A stretch of 64,000 bases of DNA, taken from the NCBI RefSeq assembly GCF_964340395.1, contig NC_135566.1, positions 9,709,001 to 9,773,000 of the forward strand. Reading direction: 5' to 3'. The notes beneath the pieces were generated by a model, which worked only from the letters and a program-made list of their open reading frames with translations, had not been told where the DNA came from and made no database searches. Positions 53,216 through 64,000 of the stretch are shown here, in pieces. This DNA comes from Glandiceps talaboti (lineage: Eukaryota > Hemichordata > Enteropneusta > Spengelidae). The first letter of the stretch is position 1. Each line of letters starts with the position of its first letter. The translations under genes were made by a program, and so were the position numbers.

Positions 53216-53738
53216 GTAATTGTGATGACACAGTGCAGAAAGTGATGCATTACCACAAAGATTGTCTCAAGTGATATCAAGTGATGAAATCTGCCACGTC
53301 AACTGCTAGAGGTTATATTGGGTGCAAGATGGTACATGTATAGTATATATAGTTCAACATAAACAGATGTTTTTGAGTGAAAGTGGACACTACATCTAAT
53401 TATAAGTATACTAGAATGCTTATCCACGTTTGAAGTCTGTCTCGATCTCACTATTGTCATAGACCTACTAAGTATGTGTGAATAGAATCTTTGGTGTAGT
53501 CTAAATTCTTTTGAAAAGAGTGTGTTTGTTTGAGTCATAAAGTCTGCCGAGTTTAACTCACAAACTTCGCACCATTTTGCAACATCAAAGTTTTCAGTAG
53601 TGCCAAAGTGTGTTAGGGTTTAGAATTATTTTGGATGTCTCTTTGAATAGTACCTGTATAAGATTGTACTCCTTTACAACCCATAACACGTCAAAGTAAA
53701 ACATTTTCTGTATGTACCCCAATCGTTTACAGCATCCA

Positions 53739-53856
53739 CATCAAGTGTAGAAGTATACTGTTTCAACTTTCATTTGCTAATTCACCACATTAGAAAGGCC
53801 ACATGCTAGGCTTGTAAATAAACCAACTGAAACAGTATACTTTTACACTTGATATG
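53739..53856. mobile_element. 118-base palindromic element
   Basis: CATCAAGTGTAGAAGTATAC plus TGTTTCA at the left matches the reverse complement of TGAAACAGTATACTTTTACA plus CTTGATATG at the right, with one substitution and a two-base insertion. Confidence 0.75.
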
Positions 53857-54784
53857 AATGATATAAAGAGTGTAGCACATAGAGAAAGTGATTTACTTCA
53901 GTGTTCCTCATTGTAAGTAGGTGTAGTCATTATTTAGAATAACAATAGAACTTAGAAGTCTGGTCTGGTTAATATTGCTATACAAACTCTCACTGTGACG
54001 CAGTGTACTACTACTACTGTACTTTTTCTTGAACTGATGTAAAAACAGTGTTTAAATAGTTGGTTATCGGGTAAACAAAAATACCATAAACTTGATAAAA
54101 TATCGACTATGTTCAGAGTCCCATTCCCTATTGTAAGGACTAGGTTAAAGGCTGTATAATTACGACCTAAAGTGGGGTGTCCTTTAAGTTTAAATGGTTA
54201 AGGGCGGTACTTATCAGAGTTCATTCCCCAGGCAATCAATCCAAAATATGGTATGGTTGAGGGTATAGGTATAGATTTCTAAGTTTTAACCAAATTTCCA
54301 CCCTGTTAATGGGGTTCCCAAACCTTCACAAAGACACTAAATAGTGCATTGTGAAAGTCAAAGAAGTGTTATCTTGTAAGGTCAGTGACCTCCCATATTA
54401 CCAATTAATGGGGAAAAGAAGATATTTTTCAAGAAATGTGGCAGATTTCTCACAATTATCCTTTTCAGGAGTGCAACAAACAACTACAGTATAAATGTCA
54501 TTGTTACTGAAACAGCTATTGCTGAAGTGCATTCTCTGTATATATTGTCTGTTTTTATGGAAATTTAAGCCGAAGTGTTTTCATGCAGTTTATGTACTTT
54601 CCAAAGTGACTACTGGTAGATACATGTAAACAAATGACCTTAAATCAGCAAATGCTGTGAATGTTAGCTTCAGTGCCATTAATGTGATATTACATAAAGA
54701 TAACACAGGTGCCATAATAGTTTTGTGTTTCACATGGTTTCATGAGGGTCATCTTATGTATTGTGAAAGTCTATTCACAGTCAC

Positions 54785-55777
54785 TCAGTTATTGTTTACC
54801 TCGGACGTGGCCAGAATTTTACTGACTTCCTTTGTGCTAACTTTCGAGGGGTCATCTTTGGTCTTCCCACTCTTAGCGTCGACTTTACATTCTTTCTCAC
54901 TGTAGCGTGATATTGTCTGCATTGTCTGGCTTTTCACTTGGGATGCCCATATGCTGACAAATGGGATATTGTCACCTTTGTGGTCTGTAAGGTTTAGCTT
55001 GGCAAGACTTTGGAAGGCCAGATCCGATGTAATGCTGCCATGTCGCGACAACCATGCGGTATCCTCTGAACAGCAGCCTTTTTTCTCATACTTTATTTCT
55101 TTACATCTGTGCAACAGGTTGATGAGTGACATGAAGTTTGGGAAACCATCCTTGGAGGCCTTCTCAGCTTCTCGGATTCGAGCCTCAGTGCACATAACAC
55201 TCCCCTTGCACACAAACTTGAACTTTTTCACTTCTGGGTTGACACGGGTGACACTCAGGGTTGTCACAATCTCATAAAACGTCAAATCAGGGGCATTGCC
55301 CTCAACCACATACATCATTCTTGGGAGGAACATTGTGCCATCGACTGCGAGATCTTCCAGTTTTCTTTCGATGTAATGATACGGATAAAGTCTAGCAAAG
55401 TTGGAAGTGAATTCCTTAGCTTCATACTCACTACTTGCCATCATGATGGTTGGACCATATCCACTGATTGAGAAGTTCACATCTGAACTCAGATTTCGGT
55501 ACATGACATGCTCTCCAAATTTTGGATTATTGTAATTACTCATTCCAGTGACCTTTAACATGAACATTTCCAGGACTTTTGGCATGACGTTAATAAAGTC
55601 AGTCTGGTCTTCATATTCTGTGTACAGTGCTGGGTCATCACCACAGATGTAGTCATTGGCTGCTCTGCGAACTGCCACTACATCCAGTCGATCATCACAT
55701 CTCAGTTCCCGGATTGCATCCAAGATGACAGGGAAAGATGGGTCAACTTCATCAAAACAAATCCCCATCTTACTCAT
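54785..55777 (-). CDS. Intronless 330-residue protein, family not recognised
   Basis: The longest uninterrupted ORF outside repeats and the TCTN2 core, and the only single-exon gene-sized frame in the window. It starts ATGAGTAAGATGGGG. The first ATG has T at -3, while the fourth codon is an ATG with A at -3 and G at +4, so translation may begin there. The sequence is of normal complexity and soluble, with no signal peptide or membrane segment. It has scattered cysteines (a GCC pair near residue 235) and a Lys/Ser/Glu-rich tail after about residue 285. I recognise no domain. The frame is open 17 codons upstream of the first ATG. Near the stop, CCGAG|GTAAAC resembles a splice donor, so the last five codons could be intron. 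No polyadenylation signal is obvious. It could be a lineage-specific gene, a retrocopy or one large exon. Confidence 0.6.
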   Translation of the reverse strand: MSKMGICFDEVDPSFPVILDAIRELRCDDRLDVVAVRRAANDYICGDDPALYTEYEDQTDFINVMPKVLEMFMLKVTGMSNYNNPKFGEHVMYRNLSSDVNFSISGYGPTIMMASSEYEAKEFTSNFARLYPYHYIERKLEDLAVDGTMFLPRMMYVVEGNAPDLTFYEIVTTLSVTRVNPEVKKFKFVCKGSVMCTEARIREAEKASKDGFPNFMSLINLLHRCKEIKYEKKGCCSEDTAWLSRHGSITSDLAFQSLAKLNLTDHKGDNIPFVSIWASQVKSQTMQTISRYSEKECKVDAKSGKTKDDPSKVSTKEVSKILATSEVNNN

Positions 55778-55799
55778 CCACGGATAGTGACTATTAGAT

Positions 55800-56240
55800 A
55801 CTGTCCAGGCAATATGTCAGATATATTGACTCCTCAGTCTAAGACAACCTAAACAGTCTAGTGGAACTCAGTGAATGCCTTCACAACTACCTCTTGCAGC
55901 GTTTATTATCAAGTGGACCGTACCATCTCATTTACAAAGGGGTGGGCACCTTGTCAGTCGAGGGTTACTAATAAGCGAATCAAAAGAATACCTGAATGAG
56001 AAATGCCATTACTGTACTGTGCACTAGTAGAATGGAATGCTATTCAAACACACTTGTATCTTGTGTTTGCCCATTCTTTCACCACCAAACTGTTTACATT
56101 CACTCTTCAAAACATCCCTGCACAATTGAACATCCCCACACAATGAAAAATAAAATCACCCAGTAACTCGGTTGTCAGACAATAATCGCTCCCGGGACCA
56201 ACATAATTGAATCCTTGAGGCTATTTCAAATTATGTATGA
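55800..56240. other. Upstream region of the 330-residue gene, no feature recognised
   Basis: No TATA box, CpG cluster or clear acceptor before the minus-strand start is seen. Confidence 0.4.
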
Positions 56241-56244
56241 AAAT

Positions 56245-56412
56245 ACTAGTTTGAGAATGATAATAAGGAAGGCTTTGGTCAGACCAACAGGTCAATCCTT
56301 GCAAGCAATATTGATGAAAGGAAAGGTCTAGCTAGCTCTTTTAATAATGGCTGTGTGTCCTCGTATTTCTATAGATAAAACTTGTGAAGTTGTAAATATA
56401 GTGGTATGCTGG
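56245..56412. repeat. Copy 1 of a duplication with internal inversion
   Basis: 56245-56359 begins ACTAGTTTGAGAATGATAAT and is repeated directly at 57201-57310. 56360-56412 is repeated in inverted orientation at 57310-57361 (CAGCATACCACTATATTTAC there). Confidence 0.8.
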
Positions 56413-57200
56413 TACATGTATTGTATTATAAATATTTCTTTTGTCAGCTACAGAATACATTTGTCATTGTTGTGTTTAACCCCCCCTCCCCAACCCCCAA
56501 CCCCAACCCCAACCCCAATAACTCAAGCTTTTGCTTGTATTTGCCACTGCTGGTTTCTCAATAAAGAATATATCCATGGATTTGAATCTTTTTCCAGTAG
56601 GATTTAATGCCATGGATAGCCTCTAGACTACTTAGAATGTTGCATTTTTAAAACCTGTAAAGTCATAAAAATATCAGTTTTTTAATGCATTATATTACAA
56701 ATATTATTCTTAGTGGCTACTGCTATACATTCTCTGTAACAAAAAACAGAAACTCTGGTTGTGCAAACTAGTAAACTACTCTACATTGTAATGTCAACTA
56801 TTATGATGTTACCAAATTGATAGAATATGATATTGGCTCATAAGGAAGTAGGTTTATTATAAGTAATTGAGCTATAGTACTTGACAGTGGTTAGTCTGTT
56901 AACATCGTGATCTGTGATGTAGCTTTGCTGTCTCACTGACCACTTGTGTTACTAGCAATGACAAACGATAATGTGGGTTGAAAATTGTATGCTCACTGAA
57001 AAAAATGCATTCAAGTGATAGATTGCAATATGGAGTGATAACATATGTCAGCATACTATATTCAAAGGATATGTAAATGTGCCCATCATTGAGTTGAGCA
57101 CAAGTGTGAATTTCATAGAGCGAATATTATGTAAATATTTACAAACAGACATGCTGATAACTGCCATTGGCAACATGGCTAACATTATCGTTTCAAATTT

Positions 57201-57361
57201 ACTAGTTTGAGAATGATAATAAGGAAGGCTTTGGTCAGACCAACAGGTCAATCACTGCAAGCAATATTGATGAAAGGAAAGGTCTTGCTCTTTAATGATG
57301 GCTGTGTGTCAGCATACCACTATATTTACAACTTCATAGGTTTTATCTGTAGAAACAGCTA
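57201..57361. repeat. Copy 2 of the duplication, last third inverted
   Basis: The direct part is about 95% identical to copy 1 apart from a short deletion (GCTAGCTCTTTTAA to GCTCTTTAA). The inverted part starts immediately after GTGTGTC in both copies. Confidence 0.8.
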
Positions 57362-57399
57362 GGTAAGCAAAATCACAGATGATGAATATGCAAACAGGC

Positions 57400-60300
57400 T
57401 GGGCAACATTCATAACTAAAGCTAGACTGTATCAGGGACAAGCAGAACTGTCGTAATGATGAAAATAAAGAAAGTATCTGAATAAAGACTAAAGTGTTTC
57501 TTCAGCTGGAATCACCTGCCATGGAACGGTAGTGATTTCCACAACATTGTCTTAATACCATAATATTTTCTACTTTACTTTCATCGACATCACAACAAGT
57601 TATACTCAAATGACTCACAAATATATAATTATTATGCTGACTCACTATGTTACAGTAAAATGCAGTACACCGAAGGACAACTACAACCTGCAGATTATAG
57701 CCGTATGATACAACTTTCAAACAGCCAGCATATCTGACAGCAGTTCTCTCTATTGCAGTACAATTCTGTATGTACCAAGCAACTGGTATGAAAACAATTC
57801 ATTGGGCTGTTTCCATTTCATTCAGTATCTGACCTGTGTCATTTCTGAGTCATTCTTCAAATTCAGAGTACAAAAAATAAGTAAGAGTGAATGAAAAAAC
57901 ACTGAGATTTATTTGTCCACAGGCCATTTTTGTTCAATTTTCTTTAAGTTAAAGAAAAGTAAAAGTGAGTATTATGATGTATTGGATTTTAAATACAGCA
58001 TATATCCCTACCAGTATGCCTTCTAAGCCAATATGACATACCACTGATGCACACAATTTCTAGTGATTCACCAAAATTTAGTGTTCCCCTATCTCTTACT
58101 ATGTGGTGTGATTCACAAGAAATACAACAACAGAATTCGGCTATCATTAGAGGGCACATTGATCCATACACAGTAGTTAATCAGAATCATTTAAGTACCT
58201 AAAAATTAAAATATCAGAACTTGAAAGATTAGTATACAATGTATAGAACTTTATCTGTACATGGTAGATTGCTAACGAGAATCTGTTGTGGGACTAATGA
58301 AAACTCAAAAAGCAATACATGTAGAACTTTTATGCTTACACAGAAGAATGTTAACGAGTCAGTTGAGTACTTATCAAAATGCAATAAGTAAACCCCATCA
58401 ATGAAATTGTAACAAAGGTAGATGTGACGCTCTAGAAATTCTTTCTTTTCTTCTGTGGGCTATACACGTAGTATATGTGTAGCATTCCACAGTCCAATGT
58501 TTGCGTCAGTGGGTGGCTGTACTTTATCTACCAATTAGCACAGTAAATTTACCTGTAGGCCACATGATTGAGACATGTAGATAATATATATTAGAAACAG
58601 TAAATCTTCAGGAATAAAAAATTCAGTATAATTACTCCATGTATGATTGTTGGCTGACAGTGTGTATTTGTGCTTGTCAGGTGCTCTAGGGTTCTCGCCA
58701 AGGACTTTAAAAGTAATGGGTTTCACCATACACTTTTGCCTAATATAATCAGGGCTTGCCTCATATCTTCAGACATTGTAGTAGTGGGTTCCACCCTAGG
58801 ATTTCACCTCAGGATTCTCCTAAGGCCATTTTAAGGTTGTGGGATTTCTAGGTTTTATTGAAAACAACTGACATTAGTTAACGTGTGTTTATCTACTATG
58901 TAAATTCAATACAACTCCACATTTCCTAGGGGCAAGGCATTATTATCTTATCCACAAGAAGGTAATTCAATGACTCCCCCTTTCACTATTAGCCTTAGTG
59001 AATCTGATTGTTATTGCTTTGAACTTTATATATACTGTGACTAAATTATGTGTTTTGGGTATACTAAATGTGCATACACCATTCCCTTATGGGCACAGAC
59101 AGACACGCACATTTACATCATAGAAATTGATCTTCTTGGCTAACCAACAGAAAGGGTAATGTTCAGTGAAGTGGAAAACATTGCTTACTAGCTGGTACAT
59201 ATGTACTACAGTGGTAGGCTATACAGGGCAGATATTTGTTGTCGTTTGAAATAAATGGCATTTAGTTTGTACAATACAAACATTTCTTTGTGGTTTGGGG
59301 TGGTCGATTCTGGCACAAGGCAGGCACTTGTGGTTTAAGTGGTAGATTCCATGACACTTGTGGTTCAGTACTTGTGGACTGACAGCACAATGTATGTATT
59401 TGATGGTAAATGTTTGAGAGTTGTAGAATCTGGTACAACCATGTACAAGGCAGACAGGTGTAATTCGAAGAATGTCTGGACTACCATGATGTAGTAATGT
59501 ACATTTTGAAGTTTGAAATATGTAAATGTGTGTACTGGTACATGTACAACAGATATTTGGTGTAGTTTCAGTGCATAACATAACATTTTAAAAATAAAAG
59601 GTAGAAACTTGTATGTGGTTAAATGGTAGTGGACTCAGGACTGTATGCAAAATCTATTGATGATTTGAATTGATCTCAGATGCATAATGATACAAATATT
59701 GTATTATTGTGGCTCTGAACAGGCACCCGTACAATGCCAAAATGAAATTCTTGATACATCAGTATGGTAACATTTAAATGGATGGTAGATATTGAAAAAT
59801 TTTATTGGCAAGTTCTTGATGTATACAACATAGTGGTTTGATTCTTTGGCAGCTACATAAAAGACACTTGATGGTTTAAAGAGTGGTAGACTGACAGGTG
59901 TTTTGGTTTGAAATGGATTGACTCTAGTAAATAGGCATTGGTTTGAAAATATGTGACAAAAAGTACTTTTTGGTTTAGTGGAGACTTTGATAAAAGTGGT
60001 TCAAGGCAGACATGGATGGTAGTTTGATGTTGTAAAGTTTTTGATGTTTTTGGATCACAATGCATAGGAATAAAAAGTGGTCTAAAATTGATTGCAACTG
60101 CTAGTTCAACTGTTGACATTTGTTATTATTTGAAAGTGTAAGTTACTTGGTAACCCAGAGATTTGGCTATCTATCTAGTATCTGGCTTGAAAAAAAAAAT
60201 TGTTCACCAGTCAAAACAGTATATCAAGTTTCTGGGATTAGTTACTTCGGGGTTTGAGAGTAGGGGAGGTGATATGGAGTTCAAGGAAGACATTGATGGA

Positions 60301-61050
60301 CGTCTGTGGTTTTTAGAGAGGTTTAGTCACAATGAATAATTGGATAATTATCCAAACATGATGAGGGTTGAATTGTTAGCATTGATAGCATTTAGTATGA
60401 TCCAATTATGATGTTCATTGTTGTGAATTGATGAGATCAGTGACATTTTAGGCTAAATGAGGAATTGATATTAATAACATGTTATGTAATGTAGTGTTAT
60501 ATTACATTGTACTATATAATAGTTTAATTGTCAGGAAATTAGTTTTCTAACCAGATATGAAATAAATATAATCATATACCATACTCACACCAGCATACAG
60601 GGTTGTAGGTTTCGGGGGTGATATTGCAATAATGAGGTAAAACACAACAGCAAACATCTATCTCAGTTCCACGAGTTTTAAAAGTAATCTCAGTTCCACT
60701 GGTTTTAAAAGCAATGCTCAGATCCAATAGTTTTGAAAGCAGTTCCCTGTCAAAGTTGATATGAGAATGTAAATAACAATATATATTTTATTAGATTTTT
60801 CCCTCGTAACATTGGGCTCTAAGAGTAAAACTTTGTGAAAAAAGAAGACGTTGGGTCACTGTCGCAAAATGTACCAGTGTTCCCATTAATATGAAATATA
60901 TAGGACAGAGTTTGTGAAAACATTGTAAGATTTAGTCATTAAACTCAACTTGGGATAACAAGTAACTTTAAATTGGCAGTAAAAGTTCAACACTTGTATT
61001 GTTCAATCATGAATGGAACATTCCTCCATGAAGTTTGGGTTGATTCTTGA
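57400..61050. other. Intergenic with low-order degenerate repeats
   Basis: No exon seen. About 59230-60110 has loosely repeated GTGGTTTG and AGGCAGAC motifs. 60655-60740 has three units of ATCTCAGTTCCACTGGTTTT with short spacers. Confidence 0.5.
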
Positions 61051-61063
61051 GCAAAAATAGCTA

Positions 61064-61222
61064 TATACTATATAGTTCTAAAATCGTGAATGTCCGGATT
61101 CAAAGAATGACTTCCAAAGATAGTGTGTTTCTAGAGAGGTAAGATTGAAAGTTAGAAAAAATAGCTATATAGTCCTAAAATCATGAATGTCAGAATTCAA
61201 TGTATGACTTCCAAAGATACAT
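61064..61222. repeat. Direct duplication, ~75-base units
   Basis: AAAATAGCTATATACTATAT ... TGACTTCCAAAGATA occurs twice, separated by about 20 bases. Confidence 0.75.
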
Positions 61223-61630
61223 TACAATTCTGCTGATGCTAAAAGTAACACCTTTTAGCACCTTCTTACACCTGTACCCATATGGTGAATAACGCCACCA
61301 GCCTATGCTTTGGGGCTATGTGTAAATAAAACTTGTTTGTCTAAACTAAGCATCTTGCTGGAACTCGTTGACACCTCTCAATCCGATAATGGTCAGTAGT
61401 TGTACCTCAGATCACAGACAAGAAACTGTGTTCCTTGCCTGTGCTCAGATGTTGTACCATGGATCACAGTCCTGCTTGCAGACGGTGCACGCGTTTCGCT
61501 CAACACCGTCCTACGAAAAGTAACCGTCCTATAGCGAGTGCGAAAACAAAATACTTTCGCACCAATAACAAAATAATTACATATAATTTTTTTTTTTATA
61601 AAGCTATCAAATATTAGAAATCGGTCGAAT

Positions 61631-61756
61631 ATGTACTCATTTTGCATCTTTTTGACGATAGTAGTCGCTGGTACGATCACAAAAAGTGTCGAAATCGGAA
61701 CTTTTCCAGTTCCGACTGATTTCAAAGTCCCGCCTTACAAACTCCGCCACATTTGA
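61631..61756 (+). CDS. 41-residue ORF with a signal-peptide-like start
   Basis: ATG at 61631, TGA at 61754. MYSFCIFLTIVVAGTITKS has the charge and hydrophobic pattern of a signal peptide, followed by a Pro/Val-rich 22-residue remainder. It may be a small secreted peptide, an upstream ORF or chance. No family is recognised. Confidence 0.2.
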   Translation: MYSFCIFLTIVVAGTITKSVEIGTFPVPTDFKVPPYKLRHI

Positions 61757-61795
61757 TCGGGCGTCCACTTGGGCATAAATTTTACGATTGAACTT

Positions 61796-61853
61796 ATGAT
61801 TCCGGGATTTCTGGTCCTCCGGACTGGGACTAGTACTTTTGTAGCCAAGGCGA
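61796..61853 (+). CDS. Possible first coding exon
   Basis: ATG at 61796 opens MIPGFLVLRTGTSTFVAKAR and meets GCGAG|GTAAAA, a fair donor, just before an in-frame stop. It sits at the edge of the CpG-richer segment. No partner exon was identified. Confidence 0.2.
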
Positions 61854-61869
61854 GGTAAAATTACTAAAT

Positions 61870-62830
61870 AGTCGATTTATTGCTGATATTTGAACACAGA
61901 TGCGTTAAATCTTTAGTTACTAGCATTTCAGGTAAGCCCAGGTTTCACAACTGTAGGCGACTTACTCCGTACGCAAGCAGGTCGACATGGACCCTCAGAC
62001 CACTAGTGGTCAACCGGTCTGAGATGGATCATAGACCCTACGAAATGGATGTAGCCTAGTAGAAATGTCTATATTTGTGAACAGTAAGGAATGTCTCTCA
62101 GATAGACTGTGTCCATGACTGTACAATGTTGTGTCAATCAAGGCCTCTTCGCAGGTTTGTGAACAAAATGATGCTGGGGACTAATCTCCATTTCAAAAAG
62201 GGATGTTTTTCTAACTGAAAAAGGTGTTTGTCCTGAATGTTCGATAACTTGCATTTCCGTCATTTTCTCGTCTCTGTTAATTTTAGCGACGAAGACATGA
62301 AGGGATATGATATTCCATAGAACGCCTTTTGTTTATCAATTACAAACAATAGCATGTGAAGGGCGATATAATGTTGCCTTGTCCGAGAAACGGGAAGTAC
62401 ACTAGCTGTTTTCACTTCACTGCTCACACTTACATTGAAGAGCTATGTAGTCAGTAATCTTGGCTAGTCTATTCTATTGTCAAACAGAATTTTCCCTCAA
62501 ATTCAACATCACTGTCAGAATATATTCGAGAAAGGTTTACAACGTTTAAACTTTATTCATCCTGGATTCAATAGCAAGTGTACATTCTTTGATCACGGAT
62601 TTGCGAGTGCAAAACATTATAAAAGCACGGGACTGCAATTTTGTGTTCCATGTCTGTGTAACCTCAGATCACTGAAAATATTCATTAGTGGTCTGAGTCT
62701 GAGTTGGAACACATCTCCGTTTATAGTGCTAGTTGTGTGTATTCACTAAGCCGTTTCAATATAATAATCATATGGGCGTTTTATTTTCAACATCACGCAA
62801 ACCATTGGCCTCTTTTCATGGTAGCGATTA
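61870..62830. other. No gene seen
   Basis: A short ORF at 62477-62749 has no recognised motif and lacks an ATG-plus-signal arrangement. An acceptor-like TTAATTTTAG at about 62285 is followed by a quick stop. Confidence 0.4.
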
Positions 62831-62837
62831 GTCTATC

Positions 62838-62982
62838 TGCTAGACCTCGGATGTTCTTCCGATACAAATGAAACACGACCGAACATCGCTATCGAGGATG
62901 GAACATCCAAGGCAAGCCCTCACTGCGAACTACGTTCGCTTATAGTAATTAGTATCGAAAGAAAACACGAACATCTAGCAGC
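62838..62982. mobile_element. CpG-bearing palindromic element, copy 1
   Basis: CTGCTAGACCTCGGATGTTC at the left and GAACATCTAGCAG at the right form terminal inverted repeats. The interior has smaller hairpins (GCGAACTACGTTCGC). Confidence 0.6.
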
Positions 62983-63020
62983 AAGACTAGGTAGAGATTT
63001 GACAGACGCCAACAAAATCG

Positions 63021-63124
63021 AATTTTAGACTCTAATATTACTCTTCGCACGTACAGAGTACTTTTTATAGGATAATATCATAAAAAGTGAATCAGAGCAA
63101 GCATCTAACCTAGAGTCTAAAATT
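63021..63124. mobile_element. Short palindromic element, ~104 bases
   Basis: A perfect 14-base inverted repeat: AATTTTAGACTCTA at 63021 and TAGAGTCTAAAATT at 63111. Confidence 0.6.
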
Positions 63125-63139
63125 AGATTTTATCCGATA

Positions 63140-63331
63140 ATGGATATTTGTGTAATGTCGCGTCTTCATGGGGTCAGGTGTAAAAAAGACGGGTCAAAGT
63201 TTGGAAATGTGCACTCAGAGAACTGCGACACAACTGCTGACAGAGAGTTCTCAAATCATATTTCAGAGCTAAGGTGGCTATTGTCCTGCGTGTTCATTAT
63301 AAAGCGGCCAAGTTCGCGTCACAATTTGTAA
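63140..63331 (+). other. 63-codon ORF, status unknown
   Basis: ATG at 63140 with a second ATG at 63155. The product (MDICVMSRLHGVRCKKDGSK at its start) has normal complexity but no recognised motif. It lies between two palindromic elements. Confidence 0.15.
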
Positions 63332-63448
63332 AATAACGCTACGACATTATACTAAACAATAAAGAATAAATAAGCCTTTGAAGTTTCTGTGCTCCTACTA
63401 TAAATACTTCCTATGAATCTGGCCACAACTACTCATGTCCTAGTCTAG

Positions 63449-63548
63449 CTGCTAGACCTCAGGTGTTATTCCGAATTTACAATACGACAAGGATGGGCGT
63501 TCGTCATCACGGCGAACTTCATCGGGAGAAAGCCCGAACGTCTAGCAG
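63449..63548. mobile_element. CpG-bearing palindromic element, copy 2
   Basis: CTGCTAGACCTCAGGTGTTA at the left and GAACGTCTAGCAG at the right, sharing termini with the element at 62838-62982 but with a different, shorter interior (GTTCGTCATCACGGCGAAC hairpin). Confidence 0.6.
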
Positions 63549-63559
63549 CAAGACAACTT

Positions 63560-64000
63560 TCTATAGTGGTCTGAGCGCACCATGCATACAATGAAAAGAT
63601 GGAAAAGAAGATTATGCAAATACCCGACACTTCTTTATTTCTGTTGATATAGATGATGAGGCCAATTAACACATTTCTACCAGCTTAGCATATTAACTAA
63701 CCTCGGATTTTCGAGGTTGGGAAGTTCTCAATTGGTCATACTTTAGCATCGGAGAGAATTGTAATGGTGTGTTCATGTAGACTCAGTAAGATTGAAAAAA
63801 AAAACCTGTATAGTATGTACTGAAGTTATGTGAATACATTGAATAGAAAGGCAATGTTTTTTTGTAGCACATGGATGTAAATGACATCTTGAATGGTAAC
63901 CCTATTTCAGAGGAAAACACGGATCTAGCTAAAGTTTAATCCTGGATAATGAACTGATTAACATAGATTCATAGTTGTATATAGAAACTACTGTTGTTTG
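63560..64000. other. No feature seen at the right edge
   Basis: AT-rich; no exon or repeat is supported. Confidence 0.5.

Larger units (their letters stand above)
61430..61860. promoter_or_regulatory. CpG-richer segment, possible promoter
   Basis: CpG dinucleotides are far denser here than in the 35 kb to the left (GTGCACGCGTTTCGC, CCGTCCTACG, CGGGCGTCC, CCGGACTGG). In a CpG-depleted animal genome this suggests an unmethylated promoter. Its direction is unknown. Confidence 0.35.

Noticed and set aside
54951-55277. Plus-strand ORF of 108 codons
   Set aside because: Antisense shadow of the 330-residue minus-strand ORF, starting at a non-ATG codon.
56490-56520. Telomere-like (CCCCAA)n
   Set aside because: Only about four units, and not the TTAGGG repeat expected in animals; treated as a simple C-rich tract.
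61393-61725. 110-codon minus-strand ORF
   Set aside because: Its nominal start is TTG and it contains Lys/Ile-rich stretches over a T-run; no splice or motif support.

Overview
The window is AT-rich animal nuclear DNA from an unnamed marine-invertebrate-like bilaterian. It has short GT-AG exons separated by introns of a few hundred to about 2,000 bases, many micro- and minisatellites, short palindromic (MITE-like) elements, tRNA-derived SINE pieces and a LINE tail. I cannot place the phylum from the sequence alone. There are no rRNA genes, prokaryotic operons or CRISPR arrays, and I found no intact transposase or reverse transcriptase.

Layout: (1) 1-3.9 kb is intergenic, with (AT)n/(GT)n and (TA)n/(GA)n tracts and two opposing, decayed hammerhead-ribozyme-like sequences. 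(2) 3,955-5,471 (+) is a two-exon gene for a small mucin-like type I membrane protein with a long poly-serine tract; its intron holds a ~500-base GGAT/GATA array. (3) 5.5-10.2 kb is intergenic, with a (TACA)n array and a SINE. (4) 10,692-24,663 (-) is an 18-exon gene that I reconstructed exon by exon, in frame throughout, as a tectonic-2 (TCTN2) orthologue of 1,318 residues. This is about twice the length I recall for human TCTN2, because of a longer N-terminal region with four degenerate repeats and a Ser/Thr/Pro-rich insertion. (5) 24,664-25,055 is a 392-base head-to-head promoter region; a sequence matching the RFX X-box consensus lies just inside TCTN2 intron 1. (6) 25,056-27,295 (+) holds the first three coding exons of a PARN-family 3' exonuclease, most like PNLDC1. 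I did not find its later exons. (7) 27.3-54.7 kb holds no gene I can support, only minisatellites, palindromic repeats and one repeat-associated ORF. (8) 54,785-55,777 (-) is an intact intronless 330-codon ORF of unrecognised family. (9) 56-61.4 kb is intergenic and includes a duplication with one inverted segment. (10) 61.4-63.6 kb is richer in CpG, with small ORFs and three CpG-bearing palindromic elements.

TCTN2 acts at the ciliary transition zone, and PNLDC1 trims piRNA 3' ends in animals where it has been studied. The two are joined here by a shared promoter interval; I see no evidence that they share a pathway. The most unusual features are the enlarged tectonic-2, the 3' minisatellite whose unit resembles its last codons, the copied splice donors, and the unrecognised 330-residue protein.
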